Of a stretch of DNA of 64,000 bases, positions 41,169 through 52,065 are shown in pieces. Every line of letters starts with the position of its first letter. Positions within the stretch are counted from its first letter, which is position 1. Both the position numbers and the translations under genes were made by a program. The stretch comes from Staphylococcus carnosus (GTDB lineage: Bacteria > Bacillota > Bacilli > Staphylococcales > Staphylococcaceae), in NCBI RefSeq assembly GCF_900458435.1, contig NZ_UHCT01000001.1:1798001-1862000 (forward strand), read 5' to 3'. Below the pieces are notes generated by a model. It was not told the origin of the DNA, made no database searches, and worked only from the letters and a program-made list of their open reading frames with translations.

Positions 41169-41444
41169 TTATTCATTTGCACTGAAATATTTTTCATCAG
41201 GGTTATCTTTAACTAATTTCACAACTTTGTAGCTGTTATATCCGCTGCCTTTTTCAAATTCATCAAAGATATTCTTTTCATCCGCTTTTCCAGGAACTAC
41301 TTTTTTAAAGTCGCTATATGCATTTTTCAAAGCAGATCCTTCTACTTTTCTTTCATAATAATCTTCAATTTTATTAAAGAAATTAATGACCGCAAGCATT
41401 TCATCTTGTGACCAATCAACATCGATCGGATATTGATATTCCAT
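41169..41444 (-). CDS. UPF0223 family protein (YktA-like)
   Basis: A 91-residue acidic protein ([31 protein letters not shown], aromatic and acid-rich) of the UPF0223/YktA family. No function is known. An AAAGGAGGAA ribosome binding site precedes the ATG. It lies between pdhD and the pot operon, close to pdh as in other Firmicutes. Confidence 0.85.
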   Translation of the reverse strand: MEYQYPIDVDWSQDEMLAVINFFNKIEDYYERKVEGSALKNAYSDFKKVVPGKADEKNIFDEFEKGSGYNSYKVVKLVKDNPDEKYFSANE

Positions 41445-41515
41445 AGAGAATTCCTCCTTTTATTGGTGTTGATTTCTTTTGTATTATACCACGCATTAAA
41501 CTGTTTCAAATATAA

Positions 41516-41546
41516 GAAAAACCGCCAAGCAAATGCTCGGCGGTTT
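41516..41546 (-). terminator. Terminator of the pdh operon
   Basis: ACCGCC.AGC pairs with GCT.GGCGGT (41521-41544); on the minus strand TTTTTC follows. It closes pdhABCD. Confidence 0.88.
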
Positions 41547-41578
41547 CAATAATATGCTTAATCTAATGTTGGGTTTTA

Positions 41579-42985
41579 TTACATAGTGTGGATTGGTAAT
41601 CCGATTGCTTTTTCAGCAGCTTCCATGCTCATTTCACCTAAAGTTGGGTGAGCATGTACTGTTAATGCGATATCTTCAGCGTTCATACCAGATTCGATAG
41701 CTAAACCTAATTCAGCGATGATATCAGAAGCACCAGTACCTACAACTTGTGCGCCGATTAAAGTACCATCTTCTTTAAGTGTTAACAATTTAACAAATCC
41801 AGTAGTATCATCTAATGATAAGGCACGACCATTAGCAGCGTAAGGGAATTTAGAAGCTTTGTAATCCAAGCCTTCTTCTTTAGCTTGAGCTTCGTTATAA
41901 CCTACAGTTGCTAATTCTGGTTCAGTGAAACATACAGCAGGCATACCAATGTAATCTACTGCAGATTTTTCACCTGAAATTGCTTCAGCAGCAACTTTAC
42001 CTTCATAACTTGCTTTATGTGCAAGTGGTAAACCAGGAACGATATCGCCGATAGCAAAAATGTTTTTAATAGAAGTACGGCTTTGATCGTCAACTTCTAA
42101 TAATCCGCGGTCTGCAAATTTAAGTCCTAATTCTTCAAGACCCATTTCATCAGTGTTTGGACGACGTCCAACTGTAACTAAAACGTAATCAGCTTCGATT
42201 GATTTTTCTTCGCCTTTAGCTTCGTAAGTTACTTTAACACCGTCTGCAGTTTCTTCAGCAGATTTAGCCATTGCTTCAGTAACGATTTCGATACCTTTTT
42301 CTTTCATTTTTTTCTTAACAGGTTGTGTCATTTGTTTTTCGAAACCGCCTAAGATATCTTTGGCACCTTCCAAAATAGTAACTTCTGTACCGAAGTTCGC
42401 AAATGCTGTACCTAATTCAGAACCAATGTAACCGCCGCCTACTACGACTAATTTTTTAGGAGCTTCTTGTAAGTTTAAAGCACCTGTTGAGTCGATAACA
42501 CGTTCGCCGAATTTGAAATTAGGAATTTCAATTGGTCTAGAACCTGTAGCAATGATTGCATTTTTGAAGTTGTAAGTTTGAGCACTTTTTTCATCCATAA
42601 CACGTAAGCTGTTGCTGTCGTGGAAGTAAGCTTCACCTTTTACAATTTCAACTTTGTTTCCTTTTAATAATCCTTCAACACCGCCAGTTAATTTATTAAC
42701 AACAGATTTTTTGAAGTCTTGAACTTTGTCAAATTTAAGTTCAACATCTTTAGCGATAATACCTAAATTATCTGAATGTTGTGCTTCTTGGAATACGTGT
42801 GAAACGTGCAATAATGCTTTAGATGGGATACATCCTACGTTAAGACATACACCGCCTAATTCGCCTTTCTCAACGATTGTAACTTTTTGTCCTAATTGTG
42901 CTGCGCGGATTGCTGCAACATAACCCCCAGGACCTGCTCCGATTACAATAGTATCTGTTTCAATTGGAAAATCACCAACTACCAT
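41579..42985 (-). CDS. pdhD: Dihydrolipoamide dehydrogenase (PDH E3)
   Basis: A 468-residue FAD-dependent disulfide oxidoreductase that reoxidises lipoyl groups and reduces NAD. The FAD loop is [15 protein letters not shown], the redox disulfide is [13 protein letters not shown] (about 44-56), the NAD loop is [17 protein letters not shown] and the C-terminal base region is HAHPTLGE. It is the last gene of the operon, three bases after pdhC, behind GGAGGGG. Confidence 0.97.
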   Translation of the reverse strand: MVVGDFPIETDTIVIGAGPGGYVAAIRAAQLGQKVTIVEKGELGGVCLNVGCIPSKALLHVSHVFQEAQHSDNLGIIAKDVELKFDKVQDFKKSVVNKLTGGVEGLLKGNKVEIVKGEAYFHDSNSLRVMDEKSAQTYNFKNAIIATGSRPIEIPNFKFGERVIDSTGALNLQEAPKKLVVVGGGYIGSELGTAFANFGTEVTILEGAKDILGGFEKQMTQPVKKKMKEKGIEIVTEAMAKSAEETADGVKVTYEAKGEEKSIEADYVLVTVGRRPNTDEMGLEELGLKFADRGLLEVDDQSRTSIKNIFAIGDIVPGLPLAHKASYEGKVAAEAISGEKSAVDYIGMPAVCFTEPELATVGYNEAQAKEEGLDYKASKFPYAANGRALSLDDTTGFVKLLTLKEDGTLIGAQVVGTGASDIIAELGLAIESGMNAEDIALTVHAHPTLGEMSMEAAEKAIGLPIHTM

Positions 42986-42988
42986 GTT

Positions 42989-44329
42989 TTACCCCTCCAT
43001 TAATAATAATTCTGGATTATTTAATAAACGTTTGATGTGATTCATTGCGTTTTGACCAGTAGCACCATCAATTTGTCTATGGTCAAAGCTTAATGATAAT
43101 GCTAATACAGGTGCTGCTACAATTTCCCCATCCTTAACAATAGGTTTTTGAGCAATACGGCCGATTCCTAAAATTGCTACCTCAGGGTAGTTAATTACAG
43201 GAGTGAACCATTGACCGCCTGCAGAACCGATGTTACTGATTGTGCATGAAGCACCTTTCATTTCGTCAGAAGTCAATTTACCATCACGAGCTTTAACAGC
43301 AAGTTCATTAATTTCATCTGAAATTTCGAACATTGATTTGCGATCAGCGTGTTTAACAACTGGTACCAATAGACCGCGTTCTGTATCTGCAGCAATACCG
43401 ATGTTCCAGTAGTGTTTGTTAACTACTTCACCGTTTTCTTCATCAAATTCAGAGTTTAATGCTGGGTATTTTTTAAGCGCTGAAACTAATGCTTTAACAA
43501 CATAAGGTAAGAATGTTAATTTAGTACCTTGTTCCGCAGCAATTTCTTTGAATTTTTTACGGTGATCCCATAAAGCTTGTACTTCTACTTCGTCCATTAA
43601 TGTTACATGAGGCGCAGTATGTTTAGAGTTTACCATAGCTTTTGCAATTGCTTTACGCATTGCTGGGATTTTTTCGCGTGTTTCTGGGAATTCACCTTCA
43701 GCTGATACAGGTGCTGATTGTGCTGATGAAGTTTCTGCAGGAGCTGATTCGCTTGATGCAGCGCTTTCATCAACGCTAGAACTTGTATCGCCGCTTAAGT
43801 AAGCTTCAACGTCTGCTTTAGTGATACGTCCGTTTTTACCAGAACCTTTAACAGCTTTGATATTAACATCGTTATCACGTGCAAATTTACGTACTGAAGG
43901 CATTGCTTTAACAACACGATTTTCATCAATTTCTTCATCTTGAGTTGGTGTTTGCGGTGCATCACCAGAAGCTGATTCAGTTCCTTCTTCTGAAACTGTT
44001 GCTGCTTGTTGTTTAGTCTCTTGTTGTTCTGCTGCTTCTTCTTTACTGTCATCGTGACTGTGTCCGCCTTTGAATGACATTTCTTCTGCATCAGGTGCAT
44101 CAATTTTAACGATTGTGTCACCTACAACTGCTACTGTACCTTCGTCAACTACAACTTCTTCAATTGTACCTGAAACTGGAGAAGGGATTTCTACAACTGA
44201 TTTATCATTTTGAACCTCAGCTAAGATATCATCTTCTTCAATTTCGTCTCCAGCTTTAACAAACCACTTTACAATTTCACCTTCGTGGATACCTTCACCA
44301 ATATCGGGTAATTTAAATTCAAATGCCAC
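42989..44329 (-). CDS. pdhC: Dihydrolipoyl acetyltransferase (PDH E2)
   Basis: A 446-residue core subunit. One N-terminal lipoyl domain (about 2-78, lipoyl lysine in [12 protein letters not shown]) is followed by an acidic/Glu-Gln-Ala linker, a peripheral subunit-binding domain (about 138-178, [22 protein letters not shown]), a Ser/Ala-rich linker and the catalytic domain ending in [15 protein letters not shown] start with AGGAGG eight bases before it. A 346-base gap with a strong hairpin separates it from pdhB. Confidence 0.97.
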   Translation of the reverse strand: MAFEFKLPDIGEGIHEGEIVKWFVKAGDEIEEDDILAEVQNDKSVVEIPSPVSGTIEEVVVDEGTVAVVGDTIVKIDAPDAEEMSFKGGHSHDDSKEEAAEQQETKQQAATVSEEGTESASGDAPQTPTQDEEIDENRVVKAMPSVRKFARDNDVNIKAVKGSGKNGRITKADVEAYLSGDTSSSVDESAASSESAPAETSSAQSAPVSAEGEFPETREKIPAMRKAIAKAMVNSKHTAPHVTLMDEVEVQALWDHRKKFKEIAAEQGTKLTFLPYVVKALVSALKKYPALNSEFDEENGEVVNKHYWNIGIAADTERGLLVPVVKHADRKSMFEISDEINELAVKARDGKLTSDEMKGASCTISNIGSAGGQWFTPVINYPEVAILGIGRIAQKPIVKDGEIVAAPVLALSLSFDHRQIDGATGQNAMNHIKRLLNNPELLLMEG

Positions 44330-44675
44330 GTTCTTGTCCTCCTAAAAGTCAATTTAAGTCATATAAACTAGTACAAAGAACAAAATTTGAAACAAAGTGT
44401 CATTCATTCAAGCTATAACCCTTGAGACGACAGTCATACTGAAATCAAATCAATATATTGTTCTAGTTTATATTTTGACATAAAACTTGATTCCGTTTCA
44501 ACGAAATCTATCTTCAATTTTTCATTTTACTTCTCGGACAAACCATTTGCCCTTGCACTACTTAAAAGCTGCAAGGACAGAAATGTTTTGTCAAACCTTC
44601 AGATAGTTGCAGTTAATTGTTATCTACCCGAAAGTTATTGTTAATATGCCGATCAACTTTCTAATTATAAAGCGA
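44330..44675 (-). promoter_or_regulatory. Structured pdhB-pdhC intergenic region
   Basis: A 346-base gap inside an otherwise compact operon, with no gene. It contains a long imperfect hairpin at 44537-44592: GACAAA, CATTT and CCTTGCA pair in order with TGCAAGG, AAATG and TTTGTC around a 12-base loop. No T-run follows on either strand, so it is not an ordinary terminator. Possible roles are mRNA stabilisation, processing, or a leader for an internal pdhC promoter. Confidence 0.6.
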
Positions 44676-45653
44676 TTAGAAGTTTAAAGTTGCGTTAGCG
44701 CGTTCAATGATATCGTTTTTGTTAGGTAACCAAACGTTTTCAGCTTCAGTGAACGGATAAACAGTGTCTGCTGCTGCAACACGTGCAATCGGAGCTTCTA
44801 ATGAAAGAATTGCGCGTTCAGATAATTCAGCTGCAACTTGTGCACCTACACCAGCTTGGCGTTGTGCTTCTTGAACTACAACTGCGCGGCCTGTTTTTTC
44901 AACAGAAGCAACTAATGTTTCATAATCAACTGGTTGAACTGTACGCAAGTCGATTACTTCTACAGAAACACCGTCTTTTTCAAGTTCTTCAGCTGCTTTC
45001 AATGATTCTTGAACCATTGCGCCGTAAGCGATAACAGTAAGGTCTGTACCTTCTTTTTTCACTTTAGCTTTTCCAAGTTCAATTTCATATTCTTCTTCCG
45101 GAACTTCTTCACGGAATGAACGATATAATTTCATATGCTCTAAATAAACGACTGGGTCGTTACTTTTAATTGCAGAGATTAATAAACCTTTTGCATCGTA
45201 AGGGTTAGAAGGAATAACTACAGTCAATCCTGGAGATTGCGCTAAAATACCTTCTAAGTTATCAGCGTGAAGTTCTGGTGTATGCACACCGCCACCGAAT
45301 GGTGTACGGATTGTTACAGGTGCTGCTTTAGTGTTGCCAGAACGGAAACGTGTACGTGCAATTTGTCCAGCTACAGAGTCGAATACTTCGAATACGAAAC
45401 CTAAGAATTGGATTTCCATTACTGGACGGTAACCTTCCGCAGATAAACCTAAAGCTAATCCGCCGATTCCTGATTCAGCTAATGGAGTATCAAATACACG
45501 ATCTTCACCGAATTCTTTTTGTAAACCTTCCGTTACACGGAATACGCCACCGTTAACACCAACGTCTTCACCAAAAACTAACACATTTTCATCATTTTGC
45601 AGTTCAGTTTTAAGTGCGTTGTTAATCGCTTGTACCATTGTCATTTGTGCCAT
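44676..45653 (-). CDS. pdhB: Pyruvate dehydrogenase E1 component, beta subunit
   Basis: A 325-residue transketolase-like subunit of the E1 heterotetramer. The conserved pyrimidine-binding core includes [39 protein letters not shown] and the region [13 protein letters not shown] in the C-terminal domain. It works with pdhA to decarboxylate pyruvate with thiamine diphosphate and acetylate E2. It starts three bases after pdhA ends, behind AGGAG-like sequence at the pdhA end. Confidence 0.97.
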   Translation of the reverse strand: MAQMTMVQAINNALKTELQNDENVLVFGEDVGVNGGVFRVTEGLQKEFGEDRVFDTPLAESGIGGLALGLSAEGYRPVMEIQFLGFVFEVFDSVAGQIARTRFRSGNTKAAPVTIRTPFGGGVHTPELHADNLEGILAQSPGLTVVIPSNPYDAKGLLISAIKSNDPVVYLEHMKLYRSFREEVPEEEYEIELGKAKVKKEGTDLTVIAYGAMVQESLKAAEELEKDGVSVEVIDLRTVQPVDYETLVASVEKTGRAVVVQEAQRQAGVGAQVAAELSERAILSLEAPIARVAAADTVYPFTEAENVWLPNKNDIIERANATLNF

Positions 45654-45656
45654 GGT

Positions 45657-46769
<1,113 letters not shown>

Positions 46770-46821
46770 TCAATTCACCATACCTTTCCCGTATAATTAA
46801 AATTCATTTCATCCAATGAGT

Positions 46822-46851
46822 ATTATAACATACATTTCTGAAACTGTTAAA
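46822..46851 (-). promoter_or_regulatory. Candidate promoter of pdhABCD
   Basis: On the minus strand a perfect TATAAT (46827-46822) carries an upstream TG in extended -10 position, with a weak -35 TTTAAC (46851-46846) at 18-base spacing. It lies about 55 bases before the pdhA ATG. An 15-base palindrome TGTATCA-C-TGATACA (46868-46882) is just upstream. Confidence 0.65.
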
Positions 46852-46867
46852 CGATTATAAAAAGTTC

Positions 46868-46929
46868 TGTATCACTGATACAAAGTACAGTTTGAAGACC
46901 TGTATTAGTCAAAATTATGAAACTGTACT
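46868..46929 (-). terminator. Tandem hairpins behind the YkyA-like gene
   Basis: AGTACAGTTT (46884-46893) pairs with AAACTGTACT (46920-46929). A second small palindrome (46868-46882) follows on the minus strand and is trailed by GAACTTTTTAT. Together they can terminate the lipoprotein gene; the second could also be an operator for pdhA. Confidence 0.55.
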
Positions 46930-46937
46930 AGTGTTGT

Positions 46938-47570
46938 TTATTTAATTTGTTCAGCCGCTTCCATTTGTTTACCGCGTTCGTTACGTGTTTTGCTGTAATC
47001 TTTGATTTTTTTGTTTACATCTTTATATGAATTATCAATTGCTTTTGTTTTTTCATCAATTTTAGATTGTTCCGCCTTACCTTTTGTATCAACAATATAT
47101 TGGAACAAATCTTTTTCTTTATCTAAACTGTTTGTATAAGCCTTAGCATAAGCATCATGTGCTTTATAATTGTCTTCCATTGCTTTGTTTGTTTTTTCTA
47201 TGCCGCTCTTACGTTTATCATTACGAATTTTACTAGTGCGTTTTTTGGCTTCATCAAATTTCTTCTCAGATGCATCGAAAGCATTTTCTTCTTTTTTGAA
47301 TTCTTTCTTGCGCTGATCGACATTATCGATGATTTTCTTAGAAGTATCGACGACTTTATTGGTATCTTTCCCGTTTATCTTCTTAGCTAAATCATTTTTC
47401 TCATTCGTAAGTTTGTTAAGTTTTTCTCCGACTTTAACTGCTGCATTTTCTTTGTTGACGGCTTCTTTAAGTTGCTTATTGTACTCTTTAATCTCGTGCG
47501 TATCCGTTGAACAGGCACCTAATACGAGTGATGATGCAACCACCAAACCGAGTGTCTTATTAAATTTCAT
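46938..47570 (-). CDS. YkyA-family lipoprotein
   Basis: A 210-residue predicted lipoprotein: short basic N-terminus, hydrophobic core and lipobox LGAC (Cys20). The mature part is nearly all alpha, Lys/Glu/Asp-rich and coiled-coil-like (YNKQLKEAVNKENAAVKVGEKL, KKEFKKEENAFDASEKKFDEA). The family is called putative cell-wall binding lipoprotein (YkyA) and sits between def and pdhA in B. subtilis as well. I use the ATG at 47570; the long upstream reading is not preceded by a site. Confidence 0.83.
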   Translation of the reverse strand: MKFNKTLGLVVASSLVLGACSTDTHEIKEYNKQLKEAVNKENAAVKVGEKLNKLTNEKNDLAKKINGKDTNKVVDTSKKIIDNVDQRKKEFKKEENAFDASEKKFDEAKKRTSKIRNDKRKSGIEKTNKAMEDNYKAHDAYAKAYTNSLDKEKDLFQYIVDTKGKAEQSKIDEKTKAIDNSYKDVNKKIKDYSKTRNERGKQMEAAEQIK

Positions 47571-47694
47571 ACTTTGATTAGCCTCCTTGGGTATTTCAAT
47601 AATGATGTTAATTAATTTCCACTCATTTCGCAAATACTTTTCTGTTCTATCCTTAATTTTTTTGTTATATTTTATAATAAGGACGGTGTATGAC

Positions 47695-48249
47695 ATGATT
47701 ACTATGAAAGATATAATTAGAGACGGACACCCTACACTTCGTGAAAAAGCAAAAGAAGTTGAGTTTCCTTTATCAAATGAAGATCGTAATAAAATCCAAG
47801 AAATGCATGAGTTTTTAGTCAACAGCCAAGATGATGAAATCGCAAAAAAATACGGCTTACGTTCAGGTGTCGGCATTGCAGCACCGCAATTAAACATTTC
47901 TAAACGTATGCTTGCTGTTCATCTTCCCGATGATGGAGAAGGCAAATCTTATGAGTTGATGTTAATCAACCCTAAAATTGTCAGCTACAGTGTTCAAGAA
48001 GCGTATCTGCCGACTGGCGAAGGTTGCTTAAGTGTAGATGAAGATATTCCAGGACTTGTTCATCGCCATAATCGCGTAACAGTTAAAGCGAAAGATATCG
48101 ATGGCAACGACATCAACTTACGTCTTAAAGGTTATATTGCAATTGTAGTTCAACATGAAATTGATCATTTGGACGGCATTATGTTTTATGACCATATCGA
48201 TAAAGAAAACCCATTACAACCACACGAAGATGCTATCCGTCTGTTTTAA
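47695..48249 (+). CDS. def: Peptide deformylase
   Basis: A 184-residue type 2 deformylase that removes the N-formyl group from nascent proteins. All three motifs are intact: GVGIAAPQ (GxGxAAxQ), EGCLSV and the metal-binding HEIDHLDG. The ATG at 47695, behind AAGGACGGTG, gives the usual staphylococcal length. It is divergent from the YkyA-like gene and ends in its own terminator. Confidence 0.96.
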   Translation: MITMKDIIRDGHPTLREKAKEVEFPLSNEDRNKIQEMHEFLVNSQDDEIAKKYGLRSGVGIAAPQLNISKRMLAVHLPDDGEGKSYELMLINPKIVSYSVQEAYLPTGEGCLSVDEDIPGLVHRHNRVTVKAKDIDGNDINLRLKGYIAIVVQHEIDHLDGIMFYDHIDKENPLQPHEDAIRLF

Positions 48250-48300
48250 ATAAGTATGAAAACAATAAAATCATAAAGATTGCTTCTTACGTAATCTCAT

Positions 48301-48332
48301 GAAGTGCTGATGTTAAAGTCAGCACTTTTTTT
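48301..48332 (+). terminator. Terminator of def
   Basis: AGTGCTGA (48303-48310) pairs with TCAGCACT (48319-48326), followed by seven T. Confidence 0.9.
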
Positions 48333-48366
48333 GTGCTTATTAATTGAGCTGATTCAAATTATGAAT

Positions 48367-48816
48367 TCAACAAATGTTATGATTACGGTTTTCATAAAAT
48401 CGAATCCATTCGTCTACTGTCATTTTCTCACTCAAATCACCAATTAATTCATACGGAATATAATTGATATTGCGCATACGGATACAACTCTTCCCCATGT
48501 CCAACTTTGTCGGTACTTCTTTTTGATAACGAGATATAAACCATTCTTTTAAGTTTTCATCTCCGTATATCCCCATATGATAAAGATTAATAGAATTCTT
48601 TTGAGCGGCAATACTGATATAAGGCAACGGTTCATCTTTACGTTTTAAATAACCATCAGGATATGTTGCTAAAGGCACTACAAAGCTTGGCATCCCATAT
48701 TGCATAACAGCCTGAAATCCATTCGGCAAATGTTCAGCAATCGTTTCGAATAACTTTCTGAAGGCTGGGCGCCTCTTTTCATCAACTTTCATGATATAAT
48801 CCTCAATTTCTCCCAT
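48367..48816 (-). CDS. DUF1801 family protein
   Basis: A 149-residue soluble protein of the DUF1801/YdhG group, recognised by MGEIEDYIMKVDEKRRPAFRKLFETI and the QYGMPSFVV segment (about 40-50). Some members are called frataxin-like iron chaperones by structural analogy, which is not proven for this one. I start at the ATG 48816 behind AAAGGAAAGGG; an upstream in-frame start would add 14 residues. Confidence 0.75.
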   Translation of the reverse strand: MGEIEDYIMKVDEKRRPAFRKLFETIAEHLPNGFQAVMQYGMPSFVVPLATYPDGYLKRKDEPLPYISIAAQKNSINLYHMGIYGDENLKEWFISRYQKEVPTKLDMGKSCIRMRNINYIPYELIGDLSEKMTVDEWIRFYENRNHNIC

Positions 48817-48858
48817 ACATCCCTTTCCTTTCTTGAATAAATGCATTTCTCCCAACAA

Positions 48859-49272
48859 GCAACTAGCAGATAGTTAATTCAAGGTATATTTTTAAATGTT
48901 GTGAATGCCCTTTCATTTTAGCACAGTTCATTCTTAAAACACCCTTTTCTACTAACTGTCAGTCATATTATCGATGCACAAGTAAAACCGCTTTATTTAT
49001 TGGTTTACATCATGTAAAATAAGAGGTAACTGAAAATGAGTAAAAAGTAGTTTGAGTGTATATTGATTTCTACTTTGCACCATTTCAAATTAGAACGTCA
49101 TTTAAATAATCATCCTAGCAAACATACTGGGCAGTTAAGCTGGTATGTTGTATTTATTTATAAGAATAAGCTTAAACATCATTTATGATGAAATATACAC
49201 CCAATAATTACTAGGATTTTAATTAATACTATATATGAAAAGAACACAAACAATAGGAGGAAGAAATAAACT
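48859..49272 (+). promoter_or_regulatory. Long structured leader of rpoY-rnjA
   Basis: A 414-base gap. A palindrome TTTACAT-C-ATGTAAA is at 49004-49018. A four-codon frame MSKK (49036-49050) follows an AGAGGT site. Its end overlaps AAAGTAG (49044-49050), which pairs with CTACTTT (49070-49076). The loop of that hairpin holds GTGTATATT (49056-49064), complementary to AATATACAC (49192-49200). Inside are AACATAC/GTATGTT (49121-49127/49143-49149) and CATCAT/ATGATG (49177-49190). The rpoY AGGAGG is at about 49256-49261. Confidence 0.55.
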
Positions 49273-49488
49273 ATGGCAATTTACAAAGTATTTTTTCAAG
49301 ATGATAAATCAGAAGTGATCGTGCGTGAAAACACACATACTATCTACGTTGAAGGAAATTCTGAAGAAGAAGTAAGAAAATATTTGAAAAACAGAGACTA
49401 TAATATTGAGTTTATAACTAAATTAGAGGGCGCACATTTAGAATATGAACAACAATCGGAAGATTATAAAGTGGAGCATATCCAATAA
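49273..49488 (+). CDS. rpoY: RNA polymerase epsilon subunit RpoY
   Basis: A 71-residue acidic protein (DUF1447) that is the small accessory epsilon subunit of Firmicute RNA polymerase; it docks near the DNA channel and resembles the phage protein Gp2. The start [21 protein letters not shown] is characteristic. Its stop overlaps the rnjA start by one base (TAATG), so transcription and RNA decay factors are made from one coupled message. Confidence 0.93.
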   Translation: MAIYKVFFQDDKSEVIVRENTHTIYVEGNSEEEVRKYLKNRDYNIEFITKLEGAHLEYEQQSEDYKVEHIQ

Positions 49489-51440
49489 TGAAACAATTAA
49501 AAAATAATGAAGTCGGCGTATACGCACTCGGCGGACTCGGTGAAGTCGGCAAGAATACGTATGCTGTCGAATATAAAGATGAAATTGTCCTGATTGATGC
49601 AGGGATTAAATTCCCTGATGACAATTTATTAGGGATTGACTATGTCATCCCTGATTATTCTTATCTTGTACAAAATAAAGATAAGATTATCGGGCTTTTC
49701 ATCACACATGGACATGAAGACCATATCGGCGGTGTGCCCTTCTTATTAAAAGAACTTAATATACCGATATATGGCGGTCCTTTAGCTCTTGGACTTATCC
49801 GTAACAAATTGGAAGAACATCATTTGTTGAGAACTGCTGAGTTGAATGAAATCAATGAAGATACAGAAATTAATTCTAAATATTTCAATATCTCATTTTA
49901 TCTGACTACTCACAGTATTCCGGAAGCTTACGGTGTAGTTGTGGATACTCCAGAAGGTAAAATTGTGCATACAGGTGATTTCAAATTTGACTTCACTCCT
50001 GTCGGCACACTTGCGAATATTGCAAAAATGGCAAAAATCGGAGAAGAAGGCGTTTTATGTCTCCTTTCTGACTCTACCAATGCATTGGTACCGAATTTCA
50101 CTTTAAGTGAACGCGAAGTTGGACAAAACGTTGACAAAATTTTCCGTAAATGTACAGGCAGAATTATTTTTGCTACATTCGCTTCTAACATTTACCGCGT
50201 ACAGCAAGCTGTTGAAGCAGCTGTTAAATATAACCGAAAAATTGTTGTTTTTGGTCGTTCAATGGAAAACAATATTAAAATCGGTATGGAGCTTGGTTAC
50301 ATTAAAGCACCACCTGAAACATTTATCGAACCAAATAAAATCAATTCAGTACCAAAACATGAATTGTTAATTTTATGTACCGGTTCTCAAGGTGAGCCAA
50401 TGGCTGCACTTTCTAGAATTGCAAATGGTACACATAAACAAATTAAAATTATTCCAGAAGATACTGTTGTATTCAGTTCTTCACCTATCCCAGGTAATAC
50501 AAAGAGTATTAATCGTACAATCAATGCGTTGTATCGTGCGGGTGCAGATGTAATTCATAGTAAGATTTCTAACATCCACACATCTGGTCACGGCTCTCAA
50601 GGCGATCAGCAATTGATGCTTCGTTTGATTCGTCCGAAATTCTTTATGCCGATTCATGGTGAATACCGTATGTTGAAAGCACATTCTCAAACTGGTGTGC
50701 AATGCGGAGTTGAAGAAGATAATGTGTTTATCTTTGATAATGGTGATGTGTTGGCATTAACAAGAGATTCTGCACGTAAAGCAGGACGTATTCCTTCAGG
50801 AGATGTGTTGGTGGATGGAAGCGGTATTGGAGACATCGGTAATGTTGTTATCCGTGACCGTAAATTGTTATCTGAAGAAGGTTTAGTGATTGTTGTAGTA
50901 AGTATCGACTTCAATACAAACACTCTACTTTCAGGTCCTGATATTATTTCTCGCGGTTTTGTTTATATGCGTGAATCAGGTCATTTAATTTATGATGCAC
51001 AACGTAAAATTAAAACAGATGTCATCAGTAAATTAAACCAAAACAAAGATATACAATGGCATCAAATCAAGTCATCTATTATAGAAACATTGCAACCTTA
51101 TCTTTATGAAAAAACAGCACGTAAACCAATGATTTTACCGGTAATTATGAAAGTAAATGAAGATGGTGAGCAAATTACTAAACCATCTAAACCGAAATCA
51201 AATTCTAAACCTAAGAAAAACAACAAAATAGGTAATGGTTCGAACCAAAATAATGAATCAAAAAATAACCAAGGCGGTCGTCCACCTAAACGCAATAATA
51301 ATGGACGCAACAATCAATCTAAAAACAATAAACCCGCTAATAAAAAAGAATCAAGTTCTAAGTCAGGTTCTAACAGTACACAAAAATCACATTCAAAACC
51401 TAAAAATAAACCTGATTCTAAAAAAGAAAATAAAGAATAG
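49488..51440 (+). CDS. rnjA: Ribonuclease J1 with long disordered C-terminal tail
   Basis: A 650-residue metallo-beta-lactamase/beta-CASP RNase. The metal motif [10 protein letters not shown] (about 73-82), the beta-CASP histidine region [33 protein letters not shown] and the C-terminal dimer domain are complete by about residue 563. It combines 5'-3' exo- and endonuclease activity in mRNA and rRNA processing. The last roughly 87 residues form a basic, Asn/Lys/Ser-rich low-complexity tail; S. aureus RNase J1, as I recall, stops near 565. Confidence 0.95.
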   Translation: MKQLKNNEVGVYALGGLGEVGKNTYAVEYKDEIVLIDAGIKFPDDNLLGIDYVIPDYSYLVQNKDKIIGLFITHGHEDHIGGVPFLLKELNIPIYGGPLALGLIRNKLEEHHLLRTAELNEINEDTEINSKYFNISFYLTTHSIPEAYGVVVDTPEGKIVHTGDFKFDFTPVGTLANIAKMAKIGEEGVLCLLSDSTNALVPNFTLSEREVGQNVDKIFRKCTGRIIFATFASNIYRVQQAVEAAVKYNRKIVVFGRSMENNIKIGMELGYIKAPPETFIEPNKINSVPKHELLILCTGSQGEPMAALSRIANGTHKQIKIIPEDTVVFSSSPIPGNTKSINRTINALYRAGADVIHSKISNIHTSGHGSQGDQQLMLRLIRPKFFMPIHGEYRMLKAHSQTGVQCGVEEDNVFIFDNGDVLALTRDSARKAGRIPSGDVLVDGSGIGDIGNVVIRDRKLLSEEGLVIVVVSIDFNTNTLLSGPDIISRGFVYMRESGHLIYDAQRKIKTDVISKLNQNKDIQWHQIKSSIIETLQPYLYEKTARKPMILPVIMKVNEDGEQITKPSKPKSNSKPKKNNKIGNGSNQNNESKNNQGGRPPKRNNNGRNNQSKNNKPANKKESSSKSGSNSTQKSHSKPKNKPDSKKENKE

Positions 51441-51454
51441 TATATTTATATATT

Positions 51455-51497
51455 AAGAAAATCCTGTACTACCAGTTTGGTAGTACGGGATTTTCTT
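51455..51497. terminator. Bidirectional terminator rnjA / hxlR-like gene
   Basis: AAGAAAATCC plus GTACTACC pairs with GGTAGTAC plus GGATTTTCTT (51455-51497). It touches the end of the minus-strand regulator. Confidence 0.92.
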
Positions 51498-51840
51498 ATT
51501 TTCCTTGAGAGATAAACTCTAAAAATTCATCTCCCCAATCACAAATTGCATATACTACAGTATCCAAAGATTTTCCAATATCAGTCAACTTATATTCTAC
51601 TTTTGGGGGAACTACTGGATAAACTACTCTCTCAATAATTTGATCCTTCTCCAATTCTCTCAATTGTCTTATCAGCATTCTTTGATTTATATCCGGTAAT
51701 TTTTTCTCAAATTCACTTAATCTTAATATGTCGGATTCTAATAAATGAAAAATAATAGGAATTTTCCACTTGCCCCCTATTACAGAAAGCGCCAAATCTT
51801 TAGATGTAAAAAATTCTTTATTATCATATTCAATTAACAT
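51496..51840 (-). CDS. HxlR-family winged-helix regulator
   Basis: A 114-residue MarR/HxlR-type DNA-binding protein: LALSVIGGKWKIPIIFHLL (about 17-35), INQRMLIRQLRELEKDQIIERVVYPVVPPKVEYKLT recognition helix and wing. It is divergent from hps-hxlB, the position of the formaldehyde-responsive activator HxlR in B. subtilis. As I recall, the B. subtilis protein has a key N-terminal cysteine; here the matching position is Thr12, and the only cysteine is Cys100. The gene is AT-rich. Confidence 0.86.
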   Translation of the reverse strand: MLIEYDNKEFFTSKDLALSVIGGKWKIPIIFHLLESDILRLSEFEKKLPDINQRMLIRQLRELEKDQIIERVVYPVVPPKVEYKLTDIGKSLDTVVYAICDWGDEFLEFISQGK

Positions 51841-52065
51841 TGTTGACCCTCCTTACAATCATAATATTTAGATTCAATTTTATCTTTACTTGAACTTTTT
51901 AAACTCTATAAAACAAAGTGAAATGGTTCAAATTAATTCAAAATGAATTGTTCATTTATAGTTTATACTGTATTTTTATCAGTACATGTCAAATTTGTCA
52001 GTATTGTCATATATAATATGCTATGTGATACTGTTAATACATTAAATATGAAAGGCGGAAAAATA
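51841..52065. promoter_or_regulatory. hxlR / hps divergent control region with TGTCA repeats
   Basis: Three TGTCA repeats start at exactly 9-base steps (51987, 51996, 52005), immediately before a perfect TATAAT (52012-52017) on the plus strand; no good -35 box is seen. This is consistent with an activator-dependent hps promoter. No gene lies in the gap. Confidence 0.5.

Noticed and set aside
47571..47897. N-terminal extension of the YkyA-like lipoprotein
   Set aside because: It would place about 109 residues before a perfect lipoprotein signal peptide; it overlaps the def start region and has no site.
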